Shown here: in pieces, positions 35,976-43,153 of the stretch
Layout: each line of letters begins with the position of its first letter
How positions within the stretch are numbered: the first letter of the stretch is position 1
Assembly (NCBI RefSeq): GCF_000711955.1
Contig: NZ_KL543999.1
Span: 181,938-245,937 of the forward strand
Direction of reading: 5' to 3'
DNA: 64,000 nucleotides
Origin: Nevskia soli DSM 19509
GTDB lineage: Bacteria > Pseudomonadota > Gammaproteobacteria > Nevskiales > Nevskiaceae
Notes under the pieces: model-generated
What the model saw: the letters and a program-made list of their open reading frames with translations, nothing else
Databases searched by the model: none
Told to the model about the DNA's origin: nothing
Made by a program: the position numbers and the translations under genes

Positions 35976-37016
35976 TTACTGCGCCGGCTTGTACAACTCG
36001 TCGAAGATGCCGCCGTCATTGAAGAACTTGGGCTGCGCCACGCGCCAGCCGCCGAACTGCTGGATGGTGGTCAACTCGATCTTGGGGAAGTCCTTGGCGT
36101 GGGCCGCGGCGACTTTCGGATCCAGCGGGCGGTAGTGGTTCTTGGCGATGATTTCCTGCGCTTCGGGCGTATACAGGTAGCGTAGATAGGCTTCGGCCAC
36201 TTTCTCGGTGCCGTGCTTCTTGGCGTATTTGTCCACCACCGCCACCGGTGGCTGCGCCAGGATCGAAAGGGAAGGCGCCACGATGTCGAACTTGTCGGCA
36301 CCGAATTCGTCCTGCGCGAGGTAGGCCTCGTTTTCCCAGGCGATCAGCACGTCGCCGAGGCCGCGCTGGGCGAAGGTGGTGGTGGAGCCGCGGGCGCCGG
36401 AATCCAGCACCGGCACGTTCTTGAACACCGCGGTGATGAACTCGCGCGCCTTGGCGTCGTCGTTCTTGTTCGCCTTCAGGGCATAGGCATAGGCGGCGAG
36501 GAAGTTCCAGCGGCCGCCGCTGGAGGTCTTCGGGTTGGGCGTGATTACCGAGACGCCGGGCTTGGCCAGGTCGTTCCAGTCCTTGATGCCCTTGGGGTTG
36601 CCCTTGCGCACCAGCAGCACGATGGTCGAGGTGTAGGGCGTGCTGTCGCCCGGCAGACGGGTCTGCCAGTTGTCCGGCAGGAGGTCGCCGTTTTGATGGA
36701 GGGCGTCGATGTCGGAGGCGATGCCGAGCGTGGCCACGTCCGCTTCCAGGCCGTCGATGATGGCGCGGGCCTGCTTGGACGAGCCGCCATGCGACTGCTT
36801 GATGGTCAGATCCTGCCCGGTCTTGGCTTTCCAGTCCGCCGCGAACTTGGCATTGATCTGCTGGTACAGCTCACGGGTCGGGTCGTACGACACGTTGAGC
36901 AGTTCGATGGCCTGCGCATGGGCCGGCAACAGCGCGGCGGCGGCGAACAGGGCCGGTGCAACAGCCTTCTTCAACAGCGCGGGCAGGAATGCCCGGTTCT
37001 TGGACAGGATGTCCAT
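35976..37016 (-). CDS. Sulfate-binding periplasmic protein, copy 2 (first gene of cluster)
   Basis: A 346-residue paralogue of the protein at 33079, with a signal peptide cleaved near AHAQA (~36). Sbp motifs are LLNVSYDPTRELYQQINAKF, KQSHGGSSKQARAIIDGLEA (~72), TPNPKTSSGGRWNFLAAYAY (~155) and GARGSTTTFAQRGLGDVLIAW (residues ~200-220). It is transcribed first from an AT-rich promoter region and is set off by its own terminator-like hairpin. The two copies are too divergent for recent duplication; they may differ in affinity or ligand (sulfate or thiosulfate). Confidence 0.92.
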   Translation of the reverse strand: MDILSKNRAFLPALLKKAVAPALFAAAALLPAHAQAIELLNVSYDPTRELYQQINAKFAADWKAKTGQDLTIKQSHGGSSKQARAIIDGLEADVATLGIASDIDALHQNGDLLPDNWQTRLPGDSTPYTSTIVLLVRKGNPKGIKDWNDLAKPGVSVITPNPKTSSGGRWNFLAAYAYALKANKNDDAKAREFITAVFKNVPVLDSGARGSTTTFAQRGLGDVLIAWENEAYLAQDEFGADKFDIVAPSLSILAQPPVAVVDKYAKKHGTEKVAEAYLRYLYTPEAQEIIAKNHYRPLDPKVAAAHAKDFPKIELTTIQQFGGWRVAQPKFFNDGGIFDELYKPAQ

Positions 37017-37068
37017 ATTGTGCGACTCCCAGGGTGTTTGTCAGGAGCCGCTATCTTGATGGCGTGTC

Positions 37069-37098
37069 TATATTTTTAAAAAGAATATAAAGTGCCAA
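37069..37098 (-). promoter_or_regulatory. Putative sigma70 promoter of the sulfate cluster
   Basis: On the minus strand TTGGCA (37098-37093) and an AATATA/AAATAT -10 (37075-37069) are spaced 17-18 bp in a strongly AT-rich stretch unlike its surroundings, as is common for CysB-activated promoters. No CysB site could be defined. Confidence 0.4.
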
Positions 37099-37123
37099 TC
37101 ATGTGTATAAATGGAATAAGAGG

Positions 37124-38149
37124 TCAGGCCGCTTCCGGGGTGATTTTGACCGGCAATACCGCCCCATCCGCCGTTCCCAGCCGGATTTGCGTATCCGTGG
37201 CATGACTGAGCTGCAGTACCGCCAGCAGGGCCAAGCCCCCATCCGGATGGGGCGCCGACGTCACCACCTCGCCGATCGCCTGGGCGTCGCCGTCCGCCGC
37301 ATGGACCGGGGTCCCCGGTGCAGCTTCCCCGCCTTCGACCCGGCACAGGAACATGCGCCGCTTCAGATTGCCCAGGTAGTGCATGCGGGCGACGATTTCC
37401 TGTCCCGGGTAGCAGCCCTTGGTGAAGCTGATCGCGCCGAGCCGGTCGAGGTTGAGCATCTGCGCCACGAAATGGTCGGCGGTCTGCGGGTGGATCGCCG
37501 GCAGGCCGGTGAGCACGTCGAGCAGTTCCCAGGCCGCGCTGCCCACCGGGCGCGCCCGGGTCGAAAAACGCTTCCACAATGCTTTGAGCCGTTCCGCCGG
37601 GGCTTGAACGCTGTAGCGCGCTGCAATGCCGGGACGGCGCAACACGATGATGTCATCGGCGCTGAGCCAGTCCCAGTCCTGCGCGGGCAGCGGCAGATTT
37701 GCCTGGGCCAGGAGCGTTTCGGCTTCCGCGCCGGCAAGACCGAACACGCAATAGCCATCGCCCAGATCCTCCAGCATCACTTTCGAACGCAGCACGAACA
37801 TGCGCAAGCGCTTGAGCGTGGCGGGCAGGGTGTCGCGGCGTGTTTCCAGCAGGATCGCATCGCCTTCGCGCCGCAGCGCGAACAGGTCGAGCACGCGCCC
37901 CTTGGCACTGTTGTAGCTGGCCAGCTGCACGCGCGCGGCGGACAATTCGCGCACATCGTTGCTCAACTGGTTCTGCAGGAACGATTCGGCTTCCGCGCCG
38001 CCGACGCGGATCGCGCCGAGATGGGCGAGGGGACTGATCACCGTTGCCGTGAGCGCGGCGGCCGCCTCTTCGTGGATTGGCCCGAACGCCATCTCGCCGT
38101 CGGCATATCCGACCGGAACTTCATCTGCAAGCCAAGCGAGCGCACTCAT
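37124..38149 (-). CDS. ygfZ: YgfZ/GcvT-domain folate-binding protein
   Basis: A 341-residue folate-binding protein that supports Fe-S enzyme maintenance and tRNA modification. The diagnostic KGCYPGQEIVAR motif is near residue 236; the N-terminal half has the GcvT-like FLQNQLSNDV and YNSAKGRVLDLFAL blocks. It is divergent from the sdh operon with only 78 bp between them. SdhE and YgfZ are commonly neighbours in gammaproteobacteria, and SdhB needs three Fe-S clusters, so the pairing makes sense. Confidence 0.93.
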   Translation of the reverse strand: MSALAWLADEVPVGYADGEMAFGPIHEEAAAALTATVISPLAHLGAIRVGGAEAESFLQNQLSNDVRELSAARVQLASYNSAKGRVLDLFALRREGDAILLETRRDTLPATLKRLRMFVLRSKVMLEDLGDGYCVFGLAGAEAETLLAQANLPLPAQDWDWLSADDIIVLRRPGIAARYSVQAPAERLKALWKRFSTRARPVGSAAWELLDVLTGLPAIHPQTADHFVAQMLNLDRLGAISFTKGCYPGQEIVARMHYLGNLKRRMFLCRVEGGEAAPGTPVHAADGDAQAIGEVVTSAPHPDGGLALLAVLQLSHATDTQIRLGTADGAVLPVKITPEAA

Positions 38150-38227
38150 GAAATTAAATTAATTTTCTCGGGATATCGTTGCCATGCTGCTGTGAATTTT
38201 GTCACACTATCAAGGATAAACACGGCC

Positions 38228-38422
38228 ATGACCTCCATTTCCTCCAACCCTCCTCCTGCTCCGGTCCCGGTTTCCACCGGCGTGGCGCAGGAATCGGCGG
38301 AGCCGGCAGCGGCCGCAACGCCGTCAGCCGCGCCGATGCGCGAGTTCGGTGGGCGCAAGGACGGAACCGAACCGACCCGCTTCGGCGATTGGGAAAAGAA
38401 TGGCCGCTGTATCGACTTCTGA
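38228..38422 (+). CDS. DUF1674 / SDHAF4-like succinate dehydrogenase assembly factor
   Basis: A 64-residue protein. A flexible Pro/Ala/Ser N-terminus is followed by the conserved C-terminal block EFGGRKDGTEPTRFGDWEKN then GRCIDF that defines DUF1674, the family of mitochondrial SDHAF4/Sdh8. SDHAF4 binds free flavinylated SdhA and prevents autoxidation before SdhB joins. It lies 106 bp upstream of sdhC on the same strand, where such a role is plausible. The start at 38228 has AAGGA 12-16 nt upstream. It is easily missed because of its size. Confidence 0.85.
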   Translation: MTSISSNPPPAPVPVSTGVAQESAEPAAAATPSAAPMREFGGRKDGTEPTRFGDWEKNGRCIDF

Positions 38423-38528
38423 GCCCGGTTCGCGCGTTTCCGCGACTCCGTTCTCCGGAAGGTAGCGGACTCAAGAAACGCCAAGAATCAAGGGCAGGAT
38501 CAAAGGCCCGGACCAAAAGGATATAGCC

Positions 38529-38948
38529 ATGTCAGCCAAGCCATCCGCAAAACCCGTCGTTTCCCGTCCACTGTCTCCCTTCATGCTGGGACAGTATTAC
38601 CGCTTCCAGATCAGCTCCCTGCTGTCCATCACCCACCGCATCACCGGCGTGGGCCTGGCGCTCGGCACGCTGTTCATCGCCATCTGGGTGATGTCCGCCG
38701 TGGCCGGGCCGGAAAGCTATGCGCATTTCGCCTGGTTCGCGCGCACACCCATCGGCCTGCTCCTGCTGCTGGGCTGGAGCTGGGCGCTGATGTTTCATCT
38801 TTGCAATGGTATCCGCCACCTCGTGTGGGACGTCGGCTACGCCTTCGAGAAGAAGAGCGTCGATGCCGGCGGCATCATCGTCTGCGTCGCCTCGGTGGTG
38901 CTGACCGCCGCGATCTGGATCGTCGCCTACCTGCTTCCGTCCGCCTAA
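38529..38948 (+). CDS. sdhC: Succinate dehydrogenase cytochrome b556 subunit
   Basis: A 139-residue membrane anchor subunit with three helices. It carries the family signature RPLSPFMLGQYYRFQISSLL, SITHRITGVGL (quinone-site Ser and Arg near residues 34-38) and the haem-ligand His in MFHLCNGIRHLVWD (~87-98). It binds haem b and ubiquinone with SdhD in complex II. Confidence 0.96.
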   Translation: MSAKPSAKPVVSRPLSPFMLGQYYRFQISSLLSITHRITGVGLALGTLFIAIWVMSAVAGPESYAHFAWFARTPIGLLLLLGWSWALMFHLCNGIRHLVWDVGYAFEKKSVDAGGIIVCVASVVLTAAIWIVAYLLPSA

Positions 38949-38963
38949 ATTCAGGAGATCGTC

Positions 38964-39344
38964 ATGAGTCTGCGTTCCCCGTTGTCACAGGCTCGCGGCC
39001 TGGGTTCCGCCAAGGACGGTGTTCATCACTGGTGGATGCAGCGCCTCACCGCGCTGGCCCTGATTCCGCTGTCGCTGTGGTTCGTCTTCAGCATCGCCCG
39101 TTATCACCTCGCCGATTATTCGACGATGATCCTGTGGCTGCACAACCCTTATGTGGCCATCGCCCTGGTGCTGTACTTCACGGCGCTGTTCTACCACTCC
39201 GCGCTCGGCGTGCAGGTGGTGATCGAGGACTACGTCGCCGGCGAAGCGCTCAAGCTCGGCTCCATCGTGCTGATGAAGCTCGCCCATTTCGCACTTGCCG
39301 CGGCCAGCATCTTCGCCGTGTTGAAAATCGCCTTCGGAGCCTAG
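38964..39344 (+). CDS. sdhD: Succinate dehydrogenase hydrophobic anchor subunit
   Basis: A 126-residue, three-helix anchor. Near the N-terminus GLGSAKDGVHHWWMQRLTAL is typical of SdhD, and the haem/quinone region includes YHSALGVQVVIEDYV (His near residue 73, Asp/Tyr of the quinone site). It lies 15 bp after sdhC. Its TAG stop abuts the palindromic element that separates it from sdhA. Confidence 0.95.
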   Translation: MSLRSPLSQARGLGSAKDGVHHWWMQRLTALALIPLSLWFVFSIARYHLADYSTMILWLHNPYVAIALVLYFTALFYHSALGVQVVIEDYVAGEALKLGSIVLMKLAHFALAAASIFAVLKIAFGA

Positions 39345-39614
39345 GAGAGTTTACCTATGGCTGAATCGCACACGCGTTGCAGTCCAAAATCGCGCCAGGC
39401 AAGGCGCGAGGAGCGAAGTTTAGTCTCGCTAAATGAGCGACGAGCAACGCAGCCTGGCGCGATTTTGGGCGCAACCCGAAGGGACGGCATCAGATTTCGC
39501 GCATCGCGGCGTCGATCGTCGTTCATGTACTTTCAGTACACGTCACTCCTCTCTCCTTGCGCTGCGCGAAATCTGATGCCGTCGCGTGCGCGATTCAGCC
39601 ATAGGTAAACTCTC
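39345..39614. repeat. Nested palindromic element inserted between sdhD and sdhA
   Basis: The outer arms 39345-39376 and 39583-39614 are 32 bp with one mismatch and start at GAGAGTTTACCTATGG. Inside are two further perfect inverted repeats: 39384-39400 / 39452-39468 (17 bp, arm CCAAAATCGCGCCAGGC) and 39483-39503 / 39563-39583 (21 bp, arm GACGGCATCAGATTTCGCGC then A). No transposase is encoded, and size and shape suit a MITE-like palindromic element. The left arm carries a good SD and ATG (39344-39359) that opens an 83-codon frame ending at 39608, 7 nt before sdhA. Confidence 0.88.
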
Positions 39615-39615
39615 T

Positions 39616-41409
39616 ATGTCCGCTGCTTATCCCATCGTTCATCATGAATACGACGTGGTCGTCGTCGGCGCCGGCGGCGCCGGTTTGCGCGCCACCGTCG
39701 GCCTGGCCCAGGCCGGCCTGAAGACCGCGAACCTGACCAAGGTGTTCCCCACGCGCAGCCACACCGTGGCGGCGCAGGGCGGCATCTCCGCCGCGCTCGG
39801 CAACATGGGCCAGGACGACTGGCGCTGGCACATGTACGACACCGTCAAGGGTTCCGACTGGCTCGGCGACCAGGACGCCATCCAGTACATGTGCCGCGAA
39901 GCGCCGGCCGCGGTGATCGAGCTGGAGCACTGGGGCGTGCCGTTCTCGCGCACCGGCGAAGGCAAGATCTACCAGCGTCCGTTCGGCGGCATGACCACCA
40001 ACTACGGCCAGGGCACCGCGCAGCGCACCTGCGCCGCGGCCGACCGCACCGGGCACGCCATGCTGCACTCGATGTACCAGCAGTCGCTGAAGAACCACGC
40101 CGAGTTCTTCATCGAATACTTCGCGCTGGACCTGCTCACCGACGCCGATGGTTCGATCCACGGCGTGCTGGCCTGGGACCTGTCCACCGGCGAGCTGCAC
40201 CGCTTCCGCGCCAAGATGGTGATCCTGGCCACCGGCGGCTACGGCCGCGCCTACTTCTCCGCCACCTCCGCCCATACCTGCACCGGTGACGGCGGCGGCA
40301 TGGCCCTGCGCGCCGGCATCGCGCTGCAGGACATGGAGTTCGTGCAGTTCCATCCCACCGGCATCTACGGCTCCGGCTGCCTGATCACCGAGGGCGCGCG
40401 CGGCGAGGGTGGTTACCTCACCAACTCCAAGGGCGAGCGCTACATGGAGCGCTATGCGCCGAACGCCAAGGACCTCGCCTCGCGCGACGTCGTCAGCCGC
40501 GCCAGCACCATCGAGATCCGCGAAGGCCGCGGCGTCGGCGAGCATGCCGACCACGTCCACCTGCACCTCGAACACCTTGGCCCGGAAGTGCTGCACAAGC
40601 GCCTGCCCGGCATCTCCGAGACGGCCAAGATCTTCGCCGGCGTCGACGTCACCAAGGAGCCGATCCCGGTGCTGCCGACGGTGCACTACAACATGGGCGG
40701 CATCCCCTGCAATTTCCACGGCGAGACCGTCAGCTGCACCGACGGCAAGACCGACGTCGTCATTCCCGGCCTGATGGCGGTGGGCGAAGCGGCCTGCGTC
40801 TCGGTGCACGGCGCCAACCGCCTCGGCTCCAACTCGCTGCTCGACCTGGTGGTGTTCGGCCGCGCCGCCGCGCACCGCTGTGCCGAGCTGATCAAGCCGG
40901 GCGACCGTCACAAGACCATCTCCAACGAGTCCGAGGAGAAGGCGCTGGCCCGCTTCGACAAGCTGCGCCACGCCAAGAACGGCACCCTGACCACCGCCAA
41001 GGTGCGCCTGGACATGCAGCGCACCATGCAGAACCACGCCGCCGTGTTCCGCACCAGCAAGTCGCTGGACGAGGGCGTGATCAAACTGAAGAAAGACGTC
41101 GAGTCGTTCCGCGACGTCAAGGTCGCCGATTCCTCCCTGGTGTGGAACTCGGACCTGATGGAGACGCTGGAACTGGACAACCTGCTCGGCCAGGCACTGG
41201 TCACCATCACCTCCGCGCAGAACCGCAAGGAATCGCGCGGCGCCCATGCCCACGAGGATTTCCCCGAGCGCGACGACCACGAATGGATGAAGCACTCCAT
41301 CGCCTGGCGCACCGGCGAGACCGACGTGAAGCTCGGTTACCGCCCGGTGCACACCTGGACGCTCGACGACGAAATGAAGTATGTCGAGCCCAAGAAGCGG
41401 ACTTACTGA
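39616..41409 (+). CDS. sdhA: Succinate dehydrogenase flavoprotein subunit
   Basis: A 597-residue flavoprotein oxidising succinate to fumarate. The FAD-binding VVVVGAGGAGLRATVGLAQA lies at residues ~13-33. The FAD-linking His is in FPTRSHTVAAQGGISAAL (~43), the substrate-site block is HPTGIYGSGCLITEGARGEG (~243-262) with Arg in REGRGVG (~300), and HYNMGGIPCN (~356) is also present. The ATG at 39616 matches the family length. It lies directly after the palindromic element and has no convincing SD of its own (only AGG at 39603-39605), so initiation may depend on upstream translation. SdhE and the DUF1674 factor probably flavinylate and protect it. Confidence 0.97.
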   Translation: MSAAYPIVHHEYDVVVVGAGGAGLRATVGLAQAGLKTANLTKVFPTRSHTVAAQGGISAALGNMGQDDWRWHMYDTVKGSDWLGDQDAIQYMCREAPAAVIELEHWGVPFSRTGEGKIYQRPFGGMTTNYGQGTAQRTCAAADRTGHAMLHSMYQQSLKNHAEFFIEYFALDLLTDADGSIHGVLAWDLSTGELHRFRAKMVILATGGYGRAYFSATSAHTCTGDGGGMALRAGIALQDMEFVQFHPTGIYGSGCLITEGARGEGGYLTNSKGERYMERYAPNAKDLASRDVVSRASTIEIREGRGVGEHADHVHLHLEHLGPEVLHKRLPGISETAKIFAGVDVTKEPIPVLPTVHYNMGGIPCNFHGETVSCTDGKTDVVIPGLMAVGEAACVSVHGANRLGSNSLLDLVVFGRAAAHRCAELIKPGDRHKTISNESEEKALARFDKLRHAKNGTLTTAKVRLDMQRTMQNHAAVFRTSKSLDEGVIKLKKDVESFRDVKVADSSLVWNSDLMETLELDNLLGQALVTITSAQNRKESRGAHAHEDFPERDDHEWMKHSIAWRTGETDVKLGYRPVHTWTLDDEMKYVEPKKRTY

Positions 41410-41423
41410 CATCCTGTCAAGCA

Positions 41424-41443
41424 CCCGGCCATCCATGGCCGGG
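41424..41443. repeat. GGCCATCCATGGCC palindrome between sdhA and sdhB
   Basis: CCCGGCCAT-CC-ATGGCCGGG, 9-bp arms. The same CATCCATG-centred palindrome occurs at 111-130, and a related one (GGCCAGGGATGGCC centre) at 44643-44664. It would form a stable RNA hairpin within the sdh transcript. Confidence 0.65.
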
Positions 41444-41493
41444 ACTGTTGAAACAAGCGTCGCACTATCAAAGTTAGCTAAACGAGATCTCAC

Positions 41494-42279
41494 ATGGCCC
41501 AGTTAACGCTGCCGAAGAACTCCAAGATCGACAAAGCCGCCGGCAAGACCTTCAAGGCGCCGGCCGGCGCGAAGAACGTGCGGGCGTTCAAGATCTACCG
41601 CTACGATCCGGACACCCAGGCCAATCCGCGCGTCGACACCTATGAGGTCGACATGGATGCCTGCGGCCCGATGGTCCTGGACGCGCTGATCAAGATCAAG
41701 AACGAGATCGACAGCACGCTGACCTTCCGCCGCTCCTGCCGCGAAGGCATCTGCGGCTCCTGCGCCATGAACATCGACGGCACCAACACCCTGGCCTGCC
41801 TGCACGCCTGCGGCGACGTCAAGGGCGACGTCAAGATCTACCCGCTGCCGCACATGCCGGTGGTGAAGGACCTGGTGCCGGACCTGACCCACTTCTACGC
41901 CCAGTACGCCTCGATCGAGCCCTGGCTGAAGACCGACACCCCCCCGCCGACGCGCGAGCGCCTGCAGTCGGAAGAAGACCGCGCCAAGCTCGACGGCCTC
42001 TACGAGTGCATCCTCTGCGCCTGCTGCTCGACCAGCTGCCCGAGCTACTGGTGGAACGGCGACCGCTACCTCGGCCCGGCGATCCTGATGGCCGCCTACC
42101 GCTGGCTGGTCGATTCGCGCGACGAAGCCACCGGCGAGCGCCTCGACCAGCTGGAAGATCCGTTCAAGCTGTACCGCTGCCACACCATCCTCAACTGCTC
42201 GCGCACCTGCCCCAAGGGCCTGAACCCGGCCAAGGCGATTGCGGAGACCAAGAAGATGCTGGTGGAGCGCAGAGGTTAA
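41494..42279 (+). CDS. sdhB: Succinate dehydrogenase iron-sulfur subunit
   Basis: A 261-residue electron-transfer subunit. The [2Fe-2S] ligands are in SCREGICGSCAMNIDG plus a downstream Cys (~76-97), the [4Fe-4S] ligands in CILCACCSTSCP (~171), and the [3Fe-4S] ligands in CHTILNCSRTCPKG (~229). It passes electrons from SdhA-FAD to ubiquinone in SdhCD. It is slightly longer at the N-terminus than E. coli SdhB, with a Lys/Ala-rich stretch. Confidence 0.97.
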   Translation: MAQLTLPKNSKIDKAAGKTFKAPAGAKNVRAFKIYRYDPDTQANPRVDTYEVDMDACGPMVLDALIKIKNEIDSTLTFRRSCREGICGSCAMNIDGTNTLACLHACGDVKGDVKIYPLPHMPVVKDLVPDLTHFYAQYASIEPWLKTDTPPPTRERLQSEEDRAKLDGLYECILCACCSTSCPSYWWNGDRYLGPAILMAAYRWLVDSRDEATGERLDQLEDPFKLYRCHTILNCSRTCPKGLNPAKAIAETKKMLVERRG

Positions 42280-42292
42280 AACCTCTCCAGCC

Positions 42293-42324
42293 CTGCGGCG
42301 GCGTTGTATGCAACGCCGCCGCAG
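42293..42324 (+). terminator. Hairpin between sdhB and sdhE, possible attenuator
   Basis: A perfect 14-bp stem (42293-42306 / 42311-42324, loop TATG) lies 13 nt after the sdhB stop and 9 nt before sdhE. Only TTGTT follows, so it may weaken rather than stop transcription and could lower sdhE/ygfX expression relative to the enzyme. Confidence 0.5.
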
Positions 42325-42333
42325 CTTGTTCCC

Positions 42334-42591
42334 ATGAGCGAATATTCAGCCACCGCGGGATCCATCGACCGGGGCCGCATCCGCTGGCGTTGCCGCCGCG
42401 GCATGCGCGAACTGGACATGCTGCTCGAAGGCTATTTCGACCGCGACTTCGACCGGGAGCCACAGCGGCAGCAGGCCTTCCTGGCCCTGCTGGATTGCGA
42501 GGATCCGGATATCTGGGCCTGGCTGATCGGCCACGCACAGCCGCCGGCGGAGCTTGCCGATGTCATCTTCCGGCTTCAGCACCAGTCTTGA
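42334..42591 (+). CDS. sdhE: FAD assembly factor SdhE
   Basis: An 85-residue factor that promotes covalent flavinylation of SdhA. The invariant RGMRELD block is at residues 22-28 (CRRGMRELDMLLEGYF). The family's Trp-containing C-terminal segment (DPDIWAWLIGH) follows. The start at 42334 is set by length. It overlaps the ygfX-like gene by 32 nt, a common arrangement (sdhE-ygfX). Confidence 0.94.
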   Translation: MSEYSATAGSIDRGRIRWRCRRGMRELDMLLEGYFDRDFDREPQRQQAFLALLDCEDPDIWAWLIGHAQPPAELADVIFRLQHQS

Positions 42592-43003
42592 CCTGAGTCC
42601 GCGCCCCTCGGTGCGGGCGGTGGCCTGGCTGTCAGCGCTGCACATGGCGGCCATCGTGCTGGTGGTGCTGTCCGCGCCGCCCAAATGGGTCGGCCTGGGT
42701 CTTTCCCTGCTGTTCCTGGTGTCCTGGTTCAGCCTGCGCCGCCATCCGGTTCTCGGCTATGGGCCGCGTGCGCTGACCCACCTGATCTGGCATGCCGAAG
42801 GCGGCTGGACCGTGGAAAGCGCCCGGGGGCGCGACGACGCCGAACTTCTCAACGGGAGCGTGGTGCAATCCTGGATCATGGTGCTGAACTTCCGCCTCAA
42901 GCAGGGCGGCAAGTGCACCCGCGTGCTGGTCGGCGACGAACTGAATGCGGACCAGATGCGGCGCCTGCGCGCGCGGTTGCTCAATACCCAGGCGACGGTT
43001 TAA
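42560..43003 (+). CDS. ygfX: YgfX-like membrane protein (CptA family)
   Basis: A 147-residue protein with two transmembrane helices (~20-60) and a soluble C-terminal domain. Family traits: LDLSPRPS near residue 10, SLRRHPVLG at the membrane exit, then W-VESARG, NGSVVQSWIMVLNFRL and LNADQMRRLRARLL. YgfX was described as a toxin-like inhibitor of FtsZ/MreB in E. coli, although its pairing with SdhE suggests an accessory role. The ATG at 42560 has GGAG 8-11 nt upstream and is preferred to a TTG at 42554. Confidence 0.78.
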   Translation: MSSSGFSTSLDLSPRPSVRAVAWLSALHMAAIVLVVLSAPPKWVGLGLSLLFLVSWFSLRRHPVLGYGPRALTHLIWHAEGGWTVESARGRDDAELLNGSVVQSWIMVLNFRLKQGGKCTRVLVGDELNADQMRRLRARLLNTQATV

Positions 43004-43153
43004 AAGCCGGAAGCAGTCCATTTGTCATCCCGAGTGGAGTGAAGGATCTGGCCGCGCGGCTTGATGGAATGCGCCGGCTACATGTCCGGAACCGCCCGTC
43101 ACATGTCCGAAAACGGCGAGACCTGCTTCCCCGACGGGCATAGACTGCCGCCC

